NCBI GenBank assembly: GCA_002841315.1
Contig: PHEW01000005.1
Span: forward strand, 118,564 to 182,563
DNA length: 64,000 bases
Reading direction: 5' to 3'
Source: Actinobacteria bacterium HGW-Actinobacteria-4
Lineage (GTDB): Bacteria; Actinomycetota; Actinomycetes; Actinomycetales; Demequinaceae
This document shows positions 1 through 9,299 of the stretch, in pieces. Every line of letters begins with the position of its first letter. The stretch's first letter is position 1. Under the pieces are notes generated by a model. It saw only the letters and a program-made list of their open reading frames with translations. It was not told the DNA's origin and did not search any database. The position numbers and the translations under genes were made by a program.

Positions 1-1
1 C

Positions 2-148
<147 letters not shown>

Positions 149-171
149 GGAACCGTCAGGCTCAGGAAGCG

Positions 172-1509
172 TCAGGTTGACGCCGCATCAACCGGGCTGG
201 CCTCCGGGACAGGGATCAAGGTGCGGACCACGAACCAATCCTCCTCCGCGCGAGCGGTCAACGACCCGCCGTAACGTTCTGCGGTCTCCCGCATGTTCTT
301 CAATCCATAGCCGTGCTGCAGAGCGCGAGCCTTGGTGGTGCGCGGAAGCCCGTCGACCACATCGACTGAGCCCTCGAAGTAGTTCTCGAACCTCAGCATC
401 GCGAACTCTCCCTGCCGGTAGATGGCGAGCCGCACCAGGCGCTGTTCCGGGGTGCGCAGTGAGGACGTGGCCTCGATGGCGTTGTCGATCGCGTTTCCCA
501 CAATCGTCACGAGATCCATGGGGTCCATGAACGCCACGGCGTTGCCGTCAGCGACACACGTGAGCGTGACCGACGAACGCTCAGCCTGGCGGATCTTGGA
601 CGCGAGGATCGTGTCGAGCACGGGCGAGCCTGTCTCGAGAGCCGAGGTCTCATACCCGCGGATCGAGCTCTCGAGTTGATCCACGTAGCCTGCTCTGGCC
701 TCCGGGTCTGCCTCGGCCCGGATCGCGTGGATGTAGTGCTTGAGGTCGTGATACTTGCTGTTCACCACGTCGATGTCGTGCTTGGACTGGAGGTAGCGCT
801 CCTGCTGGTTGCGTAGCATCATGCTGACCGCCGCCACCTCCACGCTCCGTTGCAATTCGAGGAGCTGTCCGCGTAGCGCGAAGAGCATCACGAATCCGCA
901 GAGGTCTACCAGGGTGCGAATGTAGAGAACCTCTGGGCCCAGGCGGCTCGAGAACGGGGTGTTCGACGCAACAAAACTGAGGTTGGACATGAGGAAGGTG
1001 ACACTCGCAACGGCCGCTACAGCCACGAGCGCCCGGTTGGTGATCGGTACGTGCTGATCGCGCGGGAAGTGGCGTCGCTCAAGCCACCAAGCGAGGGGAA
1101 ACGCGCTCGCGTAGATCACGGCGAGCGGCAGTATCTGCCATGGAGTGCCCGTTTGATCGTGGAAGAAGAACACGTGAAGTTGCCACTCGAGCGAGGCCAC
1201 CAGTTCCGCCAACACGAACGCTCGTGCGACCAGGTCACCCGCTTCGCGCGGCGAGATGTCGGCGCACAACACAATGAATCCGTACATGGCCGCGACGGCC
1301 AGCGCCATTCCAGGGACCCAGAACTCCACGGGCATCGCGTCCGCAAGCACGTGAATGCCGAACAGCGCTGCTAGCGAACCTGCCATGGCGAGCACCAACG
1401 GCACCCGAGGCAGCCGCTTGCGCATGAGCAGGATGTAGACCATGCATGCCGACCACTCGGCGAGTGCGGTGAACGCCCGCGGGATGTCGGGCAGGATCTC
1501 CGGGTTCAC
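172..1509 (-). CDS. GHKL-type sensor histidine kinase of a LytTR two-component system
   Basis: A 445-residue membrane kinase. The first 210 residues or so are hydrophobic, with about six spans, followed by a dimerisation helix with KYHDLKHYIHAI around residue 255, the HDxxH phospho-acceptor pattern of AgrC/NatK-like kinases. The ATPase region shows an N box (GNAIDNAIEA) and a G box (GYGLKNMRET). It is predicted to phosphorylate the response regulator encoded just upstream: its GTG start overlaps that gene's TGA as GTGA, indicating translational coupling. The signal is unknown; no cyclic-peptide precursor gene was seen beside it. The family assignment is firm, the physiological role open. Confidence 0.87.
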   Translation of the reverse strand: MNPEILPDIPRAFTALAEWSACMVYILLMRKRLPRVPLVLAMAGSLAALFGIHVLADAMPVEFWVPGMALAVAAMYGFIVLCADISPREAGDLVARAFVLAELVASLEWQLHVFFFHDQTGTPWQILPLAVIYASAFPLAWWLERRHFPRDQHVPITNRALVAVAAVASVTFLMSNLSFVASNTPFSSRLGPEVLYIRTLVDLCGFVMLFALRGQLLELQRSVEVAAVSMMLRNQQERYLQSKHDIDVVNSKYHDLKHYIHAIRAEADPEARAGYVDQLESSIRGYETSALETGSPVLDTILASKIRQAERSSVTLTCVADGNAVAFMDPMDLVTIVGNAIDNAIEATSSLRTPEQRLVRLAIYRQGEFAMLRFENYFEGSVDVVDGLPRTTKARALQHGYGLKNMRETAERYGGSLTARAEEDWFVVRTLIPVPEASPVDAAST

Positions 1510-2219
1510 AGCACTCGACCCCCCACGTAGTCAGTGAGCGCGTCCAGAAAGGCCTTCTTGCGGGGCCGGCTCACCTGCAGTTGGACTCCGCCCACCATGG
1601 TGCAACTAGAGTTCTCCACACCGGTGACGTGGCGCAGGTTCACCAGGTAGCAGTTGTTGGAGCGGAAGAAGGTCTCGCTCTCGAGCGCCTGTTCCACCGC
1701 CTTGAGAGTGCCGCTGAAGGTGTAGTCCGCGCCAAGGGTGTGGATGGTGATCCGGTGCTTGATTGACTCGACGTACACGATGTCCCCGCGATCGAGCTTG
1801 GCGATGCGCCCTCCCACGTTGATCACCACCTCATCTGAGTCCGCCTTGCGTAGCTTCAGGAGCGACCTGCTCAGTTCTTGGGCGAACGCGAAGTACGGGA
1901 CGGGCTTGACGAGGTAGCTGAGGGCGTCGACCTCGTACCCCTTGATCGCATACTGGGCCATGTTGGTGACAAAGATGATGATGACGGAAGGGTCAGTCTC
2001 GCGGATGCGATGCGCTGCTTCCAGCCCGTCCATGCGCTCCATCTGGACGTCGAGAAAGAGGATGTCGAACTGGGGGCGGTAGTCCGCGACCACGTCGGCC
2101 CCGTCGTCGAACTCCGTCGTGTAGAACTCAACCCCATGCTCCTCGGAGAAGCGCGCGAGGTGATCAAGGAGGGCTTCGCGGCTCGCCCGCTGATCCTCGA
2201 CTATGCCTACGCGTATCAC
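1506..2219 (-). CDS. LytTR-family response regulator
   Basis: A 237-residue regulator. The N-terminal receiver domain begins MIRVGIVEDQ, giving the acidic pocket, and the phospho-acceptor Asp lies in FDILFLDVQM near residue 57; the Thr and Lys switch positions follow in IIFVTN and YLVKPV. The C-terminal 100 residues form a LytTR DNA-binding domain (VVINVGGRIAKL, then FFRSNNCYLVNLRHV). LytTR regulators bind pairs of short direct repeats. The start is a GTG at 2219 preceded by TAGCAT (2226-2231) six bases away and no Shine-Dalgarno, so the operon mRNA is probably leaderless. It overlaps the kinase gene by four bases. Confidence 0.9.
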   Translation of the reverse strand: MIRVGIVEDQRASREALLDHLARFSEEHGVEFYTTEFDDGADVVADYRPQFDILFLDVQMERMDGLEAAHRIRETDPSVIIIFVTNMAQYAIKGYEVDALSYLVKPVPYFAFAQELSRSLLKLRKADSDEVVINVGGRIAKLDRGDIVYVESIKHRITIHTLGADYTFSGTLKAVEQALESETFFRSNNCYLVNLRHVTGVENSSCTMVGGVQLQVSRPRKKAFLDALTDYVGGRVL

Positions 2220-2281
2220 CTATCGATGCTACCAACGGCACCCGCGCGCCGACCGCCCGCTCGCGCCGTTAGCCTTAGTAC

Positions 2282-3355
2282 ATGACCCTCTCCACTGCCG
2301 ACATCCTCGCGATGCCCAAGATCGCCCTCCACGACCACCTCGATGGGGGCCTGCGCCCGCAGACCATCATCGATCTCGCAGAGCAGGCGGGGCACTCACT
2401 CCCGGCCACCGACGCCGATGCGCTCGCGACGTGGTTTGTCGAGTCAGCCGACTCCGGCTCGCTCGAGCGTTACCTGGAGACCTTCGACCACACCATCGCA
2501 GTCATGCAGACGGCCGATGCTCTGGCCAGGATCGCTCGCGAGGCCGTGGTGGACTTGGCTCGCGATGGCGTCATCTACGCCGAACTGCGTTATGCGCCCG
2601 AGCAGCACCTGCAGCAGGGTCTGACGCTCCAGCAGGTGGTTGAGGCTGTGCAGGAGGGCATCGAAGCGGGCGTGACCGAGGCTGCCGAAGAAGGCCTGGG
2701 GATTCGTGCAGGCGCGCTGCTGACTGCGATGCGCCACGCTGACCGCGGCCTGGAGATCGCACAATTGACCCTCGACAACCGCGGCACCTGCTGCGTGGGC
2801 TTTGACATCGCTGGTGCCGAGAACGGCTTCCCGCCCAGCAAGCACGCAGACGCATTCGCACTCTTGCGCGACCACCACATGGCGGTGACCATCCACGCTG
2901 GCGAGGCGGCGGGTGTTGAGTCGATCTCTGAAGCGATCGGGCTGGGAGCTGCCCGGCGCATCGGGCATGGCGTGAGGATTGTGGAGGACATCCAGGATCT
3001 CGACGGTGACGACCCTCGCTTGGGCTATGTAGCCCAGATGGTGCTCGACCAGCAGATCCCGCTGGAACTGTGCCCCACCTCGAATGAGCAGACTGGGGCA
3101 GCCGCATCCGTTGCGACGCACCCGATCCACGCCTTGCGGGACCTTGGCTTCGCGGTCACGATCAACACCGACAACCGCCTGATGTCCGGAACGTCTATGG
3201 GCCGCGAGATTGAGCGCCTCGTGACCGAAGGCGGGTGGACCCGCGACCAGATTGTCGAAGCGACACTCACGGCGGCGTGGGCAGCGTTCCTGCCCTACGA
3301 CGAGCGCGTGGACCTGGCAGAGCGAGTGCTTGAGGGCTTTGGAGTCGAGTTGTAG
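2282..3355 (+). CDS. add: adenosine deaminase
   Basis: A 357-residue cytoplasmic enzyme of purine salvage that converts adenosine or deoxyadenosine to inosine or deoxyinosine and ammonia. Zinc ligands appear as HDHLDGGLRP near the N terminus, the HAGE motif carries the catalytic Glu, GHGVRI supplies the catalytic His, and TINTDNRLMSGT carries the metal-binding Asp. Length fits the actinobacterial family. ATG 2282 follows TAGCCT (2270-2275) by six bases with no ribosome site, pointing to a leaderless mRNA. It is divergent from the two-component operon and followed by deoC, consistent with nucleoside catabolism. Confidence 0.95.
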   Translation: MTLSTADILAMPKIALHDHLDGGLRPQTIIDLAEQAGHSLPATDADALATWFVESADSGSLERYLETFDHTIAVMQTADALARIAREAVVDLARDGVIYAELRYAPEQHLQQGLTLQQVVEAVQEGIEAGVTEAAEEGLGIRAGALLTAMRHADRGLEIAQLTLDNRGTCCVGFDIAGAENGFPPSKHADAFALLRDHHMAVTIHAGEAAGVESISEAIGLGAARRIGHGVRIVEDIQDLDGDDPRLGYVAQMVLDQQIPLELCPTSNEQTGAAASVATHPIHALRDLGFAVTINTDNRLMSGTSMGREIERLVTEGGWTRDQIVEATLTAAWAAFLPYDERVDLAERVLEGFGVEL

Positions 3356-3397
3356 GCTCGCCACGCCTCGGTCAGTTCAGGCGCGTAGGCTGACGTC

Positions 3398-4096
3398 ATG
3401 ACCCTCACACGTGCTGAACTTGCCCGCTATGTTGACCACACGCTCCTCAAGCCGGAGTCCACGCGCGAGGACGTTGACGCGTTGATCGCGGAGGCCGCCC
3501 AACTGGGCGTCTTCTCGATCTGCATCTCGCCTTCAATGCTCCCTGTGACCACCCCCAAGGGCCTCGCGATCGCAACGGTCTGTGGCTTTCCATCAGGCAA
3601 GCACCACTCGCCCATCAAGGCAGCAGAGGCCGCACTCGCGATTGCCGACGGAGCCGACGAGGTCGACATGGTGATTGATGTGGCTGCGGCTCTGGCTGGC
3701 GATTACAAGGCCGTGGAGGCCGACATCGCTGCGGTGCGCGCCACCGTGCCCGCGGGCAAGATCCTCAAGGTGATCATCGAGTCGGCGGCGTTGACAGATC
3801 CTGCGATCGTCGGCGCGTGCATGGCGGCCGAGGCTGCTGGTGCGGACTTCGTCAAGACCTCGACCGGTTTCCACGGTGCTGGCGGCGCGAGCGAGAGCGC
3901 GGTCGCGCTGATGGCGCAGACGGTAGGCGGGCGCCTGGGTGTGAAGGCATCCGGTGGCATCCGAGATGCGCAGACGGCACTTGCGATGATCAACGCGGGC
4001 GCGACGCGACTGGGGTTGTCTGGAACCCGCGCGGTACTAGATGGGCTCGACGGAACGGGCGCAACCGCTGGCGTCAGCAACGGCGACTACTACTAG
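3398..4096 (+). CDS. deoC: deoxyribose-phosphate aldolase
   Basis: A 232-residue aldolase that cleaves 2-deoxyribose 5-phosphate to acetaldehyde and glyceraldehyde 3-phosphate, the final step of deoxynucleoside breakdown. [10 protein letters not shown] is the typical N terminus; [16 protein letters not shown] carries the Schiff-base lysine, and [10 protein letters not shown] holds the second active-site lysine. The gene has its own leaderless-looking promoter: TAGGCT at 3386-3391 ends six bases before ATG 3398. Together with add and the purine nucleoside phosphorylase downstream it forms a nucleoside salvage group. Acetaldehyde from this reaction could feed AdhE, encoded elsewhere in the window. 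Confidence 0.95.
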   Translation: MTLTRAELARYVDHTLLKPESTREDVDALIAEAAQLGVFSICISPSMLPVTTPKGLAIATVCGFPSGKHHSPIKAAEAALAIADGADEVDMVIDVAAALAGDYKAVEADIAAVRATVPAGKILKVIIESAALTDPAIVGACMAAEAAGADFVKTSTGFHGAGGASESAVALMAQTVGGRLGVKASGGIRDAQTALAMINAGATRLGLSGTRAVLDGLDGTGATAGVSNGDYY

Positions 4097-4105
4097 CCCG
4101 CCACC

Positions 4106-4214
4106 CGCGACGCTCCGCACCCACATTGGGACAGCAGTGAACAGTGCGGCGTGAGTGGTGTCGACTCTAGCCACAGGAGACTCTTCCGTCACATAGTGGG
4201 TGCGGAGCGTCGCG
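4106..4214. repeat. 19-bp perfect inverted repeat between convergent genes
   Basis: CGCGACGCTCCGCACCCAC at 4106-4124 recurs as its exact reverse complement at 4196-4214, enclosing 71 bases. The repeat lies between the convergent stops of deoC and the phosphohexomutase gene. A bidirectional terminator normally has a short loop, so this wide spacing could instead be a small non-autonomous inverted-repeat element or a long-range RNA pairing. No transposase is nearby. Confidence 0.6.
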
Positions 4215-4243
4215 AGGGGGTCGGCGGGGATGCCCGCCGGGGG

Positions 4244-5977
4244 CTAGGTGCTGATCCCCAGCGCCGCGCGAACGTCAACCTCGAGCGCCTTCATCGCTTG
4301 CTCGGCTCGCAGGCGCGCCCGGGCAACTTCGCCCTCGGCCGGCACGATCACCTCGAGGTACGCCTTAACCTTGGGCTCGGTTCCGGATGGTCTTACAATC
4401 ACGCGGGCACCTGCCGCAGTTGACAGGTGCAACCCCGTGGTGGGCGGCAGCCCGTGAAGCCCGCGCGACATGTCGTCCACCTCAGTGACGTCCGCACCTC
4501 CGAGGCTGGTGGGGGGCGCATCCATCAGCCTCACCATGGTCGCGGTGATATCTGCCAGATCCGTGTAGCGGGCAGCGACCTGTCGCGTGAGATACACGCC
4601 GTACTCGCGAGCGAGATCGTCGATGGCGTCCTCAAGCGTTCTCCCTGCCGCTTTGAGCTCGGCAACGAAGTCAGCAACCACCACGGCCGCAGAGATGCCG
4701 TCCTTGTCCCGCACATGCTGGGGGTCAACGCAGTAGCCCAGCGCTTCCTCGTATCCAAAGATCAACCCCGGCTCGCGCCCAATCCATTTGAAGCCAGTCA
4801 GCGTGTGCCGGTGCGTGTGTCCGTGGCGTGCGGCGATCTTGGCGAGCAGTTGCGAGGACACGATCGAGTTGGCAAGCACCTGCGAGCCCGGTGCCATCCT
4901 GAGAAGTGCCCGGTGAGCCGCGATCCGCTCTCCGAGCAGCGAGCCCACCACATCGCCGTGAAGCATGGTCCAGACGCCGTTTAGCTGGGTCGCAACCGCA
5001 CACCTATCCGTGTCAGGGTCATTGGCGATCACCACGTCCGCATCCACCTGAGACGCGAGCGACAGCGACAGGTCAATCGCGCCCTTCTCTTCCGGATTGG
5101 GAAACGCCACCGTGGGGAAGTCGGGATCAGGGCGTGCTTGCTCGGGCACCGTGTGGAGGTCGTCGAACCCTGCCGTCCGGAGCACGCGCTCCACAGTGTC
5201 ACCGCCCACGCCATGCAACGGCGTCAACACGATCCTGACGTTTGCGCGCTCGCTCGCGCGCTCGCCCTCGGGTGCAGGCACTACGGCCGATGCTGTGGTC
5301 ACGTAATCATCCACCACCGAGTCATCAAGGAGTTGCCAGCCCGTGGTGGCTCGGGGCACCGACGCGACCGTGTCCACGGCGTCGATGCATGCCGCGATCG
5401 CCGCGTCGTAGGGCGGCACGATCTGGGCGCCTTGACCCTCGTCGGTCACTACTCGTCCGCCTAGGTAGACCTTGTACCCGTTGTCTGCGGGAGGGTTGTG
5501 GGACGCGGTGACCATCACGCCGGCGTCGGCATCGAGCGCGCGCGTCGCGTAGGCCACCAGGGGAGTGGGCAGAGCGCTGGGGAACAGCAGCGCCTCGTGG
5601 CCCGCGGCGGTCATCACTGCTGCGGTGTCCACCGCGAAGTCATACGACCGATGGCGCGCGTCGTAGCCAATCACCACGCGCGCACCGGTGTCGCTGGTGC
5701 CACGCTCAGCCAAAGCATCGGTCAAGTACTGAGCCAGCCCCGCGGCGGCTCGAATCACCACTGCACGGTTCATGCGGTTAGGTCCGGCACCAATCGTGCC
5801 TCGCAGGCCCGCAGTGCCGAACTGAAGCGTGCCGTCAAAGCGATCGATGAGGTCGGCGGACGCGCCAGCGACACCCGCGTAGTCCGCCTGCAGGATGGCA
5901 AGCAACTCCTCGCGCGTGACAGGATCTGGATCGTCATCGATCCACGCCTGGGCGCGTGCGTGCAGGGGGTCGCTCAT
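4244..5977 (-). CDS. phospho-sugar mutase (phosphomannomutase/phosphoglucomutase family)
   Basis: A 577-residue alpha-D-phosphohexomutase. Four signature loops are visible: the catalytic phosphoserine loop TASHNPPADNGYKVY, the metal loop DPDTDRCAV, the sugar-binding GYEEALGY, and the phosphate-binding RPSGTEPKVK. The family moves phosphate between C1 and C6, or C1 and C5 for pentoses. Its ATG overlaps the stop of the purine nucleoside phosphorylase gene (ATGA at 5974-5977). This coupling suggests phosphopentomutase activity on ribose 1-phosphate, as with mycobacterial PmmB beside deoD. Substrate choice among mannose, glucose and ribose phosphates is inferred from context only. Confidence 0.9.
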   Translation of the reverse strand: MSDPLHARAQAWIDDDPDPVTREELLAILQADYAGVAGASADLIDRFDGTLQFGTAGLRGTIGAGPNRMNRAVVIRAAAGLAQYLTDALAERGTSDTGARVVIGYDARHRSYDFAVDTAAVMTAAGHEALLFPSALPTPLVAYATRALDADAGVMVTASHNPPADNGYKVYLGGRVVTDEGQGAQIVPPYDAAIAACIDAVDTVASVPRATTGWQLLDDSVVDDYVTTASAVVPAPEGERASERANVRIVLTPLHGVGGDTVERVLRTAGFDDLHTVPEQARPDPDFPTVAFPNPEEKGAIDLSLSLASQVDADVVIANDPDTDRCAVATQLNGVWTMLHGDVVGSLLGERIAAHRALLRMAPGSQVLANSIVSSQLLAKIAARHGHTHRHTLTGFKWIGREPGLIFGYEEALGYCVDPQHVRDKDGISAAVVVADFVAELKAAGRTLEDAIDDLAREYGVYLTRQVAARYTDLADITATMVRLMDAPPTSLGGADVTEVDDMSRGLHGLPPTTGLHLSTAAGARVIVRPSGTEPKVKAYLEVIVPAEGEVARARLRAEQAMKALEVDVRAALGIST

Positions 5978-6774
5978 GCCATCGCCTTGACGATCTCGGC
6001 GAGCAGTTTCGAGATACGCGGGCCCGCGTCGCCGCCCACCTCGAGAACCTCGGCGTGGCTGAGATCTCCGGCACCAAGCCCCGCCGCCATGTTGGTGACG
6101 AGCGAAAGCCCCAGGATCTCCATCCCGGCCTCGCGGGCGGCGATCGCCTCAAGTGCGGTGGACATCCCGATGAGGTTCGCGCCCCAGCCCATCGCCATCC
6201 GCACTTCCGCAGGGGTCTCATACTGCGGTCCGGAGAACTGGATGTAGACGCCGTCAGGCAAGCTGGAGTCGATGCTCCGGGCTAGGTCACGCAGTCGCGG
6301 GGAGTAGACGTTGGTCATGTCCACAAAGGACGCACCCTCTAAAGGGGTCGCACCCGTGTAGTTCAGGTGATCCGCGAGGAGCACAACCGAGCCGGGCCCT
6401 ACGTCGGGCCGGGTGGATCCGCAACCGTTGGTGAGCACCAGCTGGGTGCATCCCGCAGCGGCGGCCATCCGCACGCCATGTGCCACCTTGACGGCGTCGC
6501 GCACTTGATAGAAGTGCTGCCGAGCGCCCAGCACCAAGACTGCCCGACCGTCGGTGGTGCGCAGTGACTGGATGGTGGGGTGGTGGCCGGGGATCGCGTG
6601 GGCCTCAAAGCCGGGGATGTCGCCCGCGGGAACTGAGGCGACTTCCTCTCCGATCAGGGCGGCGGCAGCGCCCCATCCTGAGCCCAGAACGAGGGCGATG
6701 TCGTGGTGGTCCACGCCGGTGCGGTCGGCGATGATCTGGGCGGCTTCCGTAGCCGCGACGGTTGCGAGTGTCAT
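5974..6774 (-). CDS. punA: purine nucleoside phosphorylase
   Basis: A 266-residue enzyme of the trimeric PNP/MTAP family, splitting purine nucleosides with phosphate to free base and ribose 1-phosphate. ALVLGSGWG forms the phosphate loop, PGHHPTIQ carries the catalytic His region, VLTNGCGSTRPDVGPGS is the purine-site strand, and SGPQYETPAEVRM closes the site. It is the first gene of an operon with the phosphohexomutase, which can take its sugar phosphate product onward. TAGGCT (6782-6787 on the minus strand) sits seven bases before the ATG, so the mRNA is probably leaderless. Confidence 0.94.
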   Translation of the reverse strand: MTLATVAATEAAQIIADRTGVDHHDIALVLGSGWGAAAALIGEEVASVPAGDIPGFEAHAIPGHHPTIQSLRTTDGRAVLVLGARQHFYQVRDAVKVAHGVRMAAAAGCTQLVLTNGCGSTRPDVGPGSVVLLADHLNYTGATPLEGASFVDMTNVYSPRLRDLARSIDSSLPDGVYIQFSGPQYETPAEVRMAMGWGANLIGMSTALEAIAAREAGMEILGLSLVTNMAAGLGAGDLSHAEVLEVGGDAGPRISKLLAEIVKAMA

Positions 6775-6848
6775 ACCTGTGAGCCTATCTCCGCTACGAA
6801 CGCCGCGCGGCTGGTGCGGCCCGCGAGCACGTGAGACACAATGGACTG

Positions 6849-8261
6849 ATGCGTACTCACCTTGTGATTGTTGGCGGCGGACCTGGCGGATACGAATCGG
6901 CGATTGTGGCGGCCAAACTCGGGGCGGACGTCACCCTGATCGAGCGTCAGGGAGTGGGCGGGAACGCGGTGCTCACGGACGTGGTGCCGTCAAAGACGGT
7001 GATCGCGACCGCCGAATGGCGCACTATCGCCGAGCGGGCTCCGCAACTGGGCATTCGCGAAGTGAACGGTGCCAACACGGAGGAGTTCGCCACTCACCAC
7101 GTGGACATCGCCGCTGTCAACGCGCGCGTGCATGACCTCGTGGAGAGGCAATCCGGAGATGTGCGCGCGCGTCTCGAGAAGAACAACGTCACCGTCATCG
7201 AGGGGGAGGGACGCCTCCTGAGCCCGTCGCAGGTTGCGGTGGGCGAGCGGGTGATCGACGCCGATGCTGTGGTGCTTGCGCTGGGAGCGCGCCCCCGCGT
7301 CCTTGATTCCGCAGTGCCCGATGGCGAACGGATCGTTTCCTGGACTCAGCTCTACGGACTCAAGGAACTTCCCGAGCATCTGATCGTGGTGGGTTCCGGC
7401 GTCACCGGTGCCGAGTTCGCGAGCGCGTACCGCCTCCTGGGCAGCGAGGTGACGCTGATCTCTTCGCATGACCGGGTGTTGCATAACCAGGATCCTGAGG
7501 CGTCAGAGCTGGTGCAAGAAGTCTTCGCCGCGCGCGGCATGAATGTGGTGCTAGGCATGCGCGCTGAAGGCGTGGTCAACACTGGAAGCGGGGTTGACGT
7601 CACATTGACGGACGGCACTGTGCTGCACGGGTCCCACTGCCTCATGGCGGTGGGCTCGATTCCGAACACCGATGGTGTGGGCTTGGTGGAGGCTGGTGTG
7701 GCGCTGGACTCTCAGGGCAACGTGGTGGTGGATAGGGTGTCGCGCACTTCGGTGCGCGGCATTTACGCGGCAGGCGATTGCACGGGCGTGTTCCCCTTGG
7801 CTTCCGTGGCGGCGACCCAGGGGCGCATCGCTATCGCGCACATCATGGGAGATGTGGTGCAGCCCATTGAGTTGGGCCACGTTGCCTCGAACGTGTTCAC
7901 GTCCCCGGAGATTGCCGAGGTGGGCGCCACCGAGGCCCAACTCAAACAGCGCGGCATCTTCTACCAAGTGTCTCGGTTGGACCTTGCCCGCAACCCCCGC
8001 GCCAAGATGCTGGGGATCGATTCGGGATTTGTGAAGATCTTTGGCCATACGGTCACGGGCCAGGTGTTGGGCGCCGTGATCGTGGGCGTCCGTGCCAGCG
8101 AACACATCTTCCCGCTGTCGATGGCCGTCGCGAACCATCTCACCGTGGACGCGATCGCCAACTCCTTCACGGTCTACCCGTCGCTCAGCGGCACCATCGC
8201 GGAGGCGGCGCGCAGGCTCCATCACATGAAGGACCCCGACAATATCCGGAGGCCCGCCTAG
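6849..8261 (+). CDS. lpdA: NAD(P)H-quinone dehydrogenase, LpdA-type flavoprotein lacking the redox disulfide
   Basis: A 470-residue member of the flavoprotein disulfide reductase superfamily. IVGGGPGGYESA binds FAD, VVGSGVTGAEFASAYRLLG binds NAD(P)H, and YAAGDCTG is the second FAD motif. The usual GGTCLNxGCIPSK disulfide is replaced by GGNAVLTDVVPSK, with no cysteine. Mycobacterial LpdA (Rv3303c) also lacks the disulfide and acts as a quinone reductase, so the same role is inferred. ATG 6849 is chosen over GTG 6831 because CACAAT (6837-6842) lies six bases before it. The stop codon is inside a tandem repeat. Confidence 0.88.
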   Translation: MRTHLVIVGGGPGGYESAIVAAKLGADVTLIERQGVGGNAVLTDVVPSKTVIATAEWRTIAERAPQLGIREVNGANTEEFATHHVDIAAVNARVHDLVERQSGDVRARLEKNNVTVIEGEGRLLSPSQVAVGERVIDADAVVLALGARPRVLDSAVPDGERIVSWTQLYGLKELPEHLIVVGSGVTGAEFASAYRLLGSEVTLISSHDRVLHNQDPEASELVQEVFAARGMNVVLGMRAEGVVNTGSGVDVTLTDGTVLHGSHCLMAVGSIPNTDGVGLVEAGVALDSQGNVVVDRVSRTSVRGIYAAGDCTGVFPLASVAATQGRIAIAHIMGDVVQPIELGHVASNVFTSPEIAEVGATEAQLKQRGIFYQVSRLDLARNPRAKMLGIDSGFVKIFGHTVTGQVLGAVIVGVRASEHIFPLSMAVANHLTVDAIANSFTVYPSLSGTIAEAARRLHHMKDPDNIRRPA

Positions 8262-8312
8262 GGCGCACCCCGCCCGCCTAGGGCGCACCCCGCCCGCCTA
8301 GGGCGCACCCCG
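8252..8312. repeat. three-copy 20-bp tandem repeat
   Basis: The unit CGCCCGCCTAGGGCGCACCC repeats with a period of exactly 20 bases; the first copy starts within the last codons of lpdA and supplies its TAG stop. Copies are identical apart from the first base or two. It fills the gap between convergent lpdA and the BASS transporter gene. Each unit contains a near-palindromic CGCCTAGGGCG that could form hairpins, so it might act as a terminator as well as a minisatellite. Confidence 0.85.
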
Positions 8313-8325
8313 CGGGACTCCACTA

Positions 8326-9297
8326 CTACAGCAGGTCAGGGATACTCTGCTCCTCCGCGACGTTGGCACGCCGGAAGTAGACGGTGACTACCGTCGCCAC
8401 GATGACGATGAACAGGGAGTACAAAGCCGGCACCAAGAGCACCAGTCCCAGCTGCGAGCTGCCGGCGAAGGAGATGGTCACGATGGCGATGGCCAAGGGG
8501 CCATTCTGGATCCCGGTCTCGAGCCCGATGGTGCGCGCGTTGCGTGGATGGAGTTTGATGGCGCGTGCAATGGCGTAGGCGACCGCGATGCCAAACAAGC
8601 CCAGCCCAATCACCACCACATACACCTGCCATGGGGTCCAAGCGAGCAACTGCCAGTTCCGTGGCACCCAGGTGGCGACCAAGAACACGATGAAGAACAG
8701 GCCCACCACACTGCCCAACAGTTCCATGACAGCGCCCACGTTGGGGCTGTAGCGGCGCACCACCATGGCGATGGGCACCGGAATGAGGATCGTGGCGAGC
8801 GCCACGATGATGTTGCGCATCGGTATCTCCAGTTGTACTTCCGCAGGCATGAAGCGGGTGGCGTAGATGTACAACATGAGTGGCGTCATGAGCAGTGCCC
8901 AGAGCGTCGAGTTGGTGGTCATCATGACGCTGAGGCCCAGGTTGCCCTTGGAGAAGTAGGTGAAGATGTTTGACGTGGTTCCGGCCGGCACTGCACCCAT
9001 GAGCAGTGTGCCCAGTGCCAGAGGCGCGACCACCTCAGTGGGTAGCTGCACGATCAACGCCAGGACCAGCAGGAATGCGAGCAGTGGCATGATGCCAAAC
9101 TGTGTGCACCACGCAATGATGAGACCCTGGGGGCGGCGTAGCGCGGATGTGAAGTCCCGCGGGGTGAGACTTGCACCTAGCCCGAACATGATGATGAAGA
9201 CGAGCACGACCAGCATGTACTGCTCGAACTCGGTGACCACCTCGTAGTCAGACGGAATGCTCTCCACTCCGCTCAGGAGCCGTGTCATGTTCAGCAT
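8326..9297 (-). CDS. BASS-family (bile acid:sodium symporter-like) transporter
   Basis: A 323-residue membrane protein with about nine hydrophobic spans. The segment from MFGLGASLTPRDF through GAVPAGTTSNIFTYFSKGNL is characteristic of the BASS/SBF fold, and GLETGIQNGPLAIAI matches the second conserved crossover helix. Plant and bacterial relatives carry organic anions such as pyruvate, pantothenate or 2-keto acids with sodium; substrate cannot be told here. It follows the acyl-CoA ligase gene by two bases on the same strand, so a carboxylate that is activated to a CoA ester is a reasonable guess. Confidence 0.85.
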   Translation of the reverse strand: MLNMTRLLSGVESIPSDYEVVTEFEQYMLVVLVFIIMFGLGASLTPRDFTSALRRPQGLIIAWCTQFGIMPLLAFLLVLALIVQLPTEVVAPLALGTLLMGAVPAGTTSNIFTYFSKGNLGLSVMMTTNSTLWALLMTPLMLYIYATRFMPAEVQLEIPMRNIIVALATILIPVPIAMVVRRYSPNVGAVMELLGSVVGLFFIVFLVATWVPRNWQLLAWTPWQVYVVVIGLGLFGIAVAYAIARAIKLHPRNARTIGLETGIQNGPLAIAIVTISFAGSSQLGLVLLVPALYSLFIVIVATVVTVYFRRANVAEEQSIPDLL

Positions 9298-9299
9298 TG

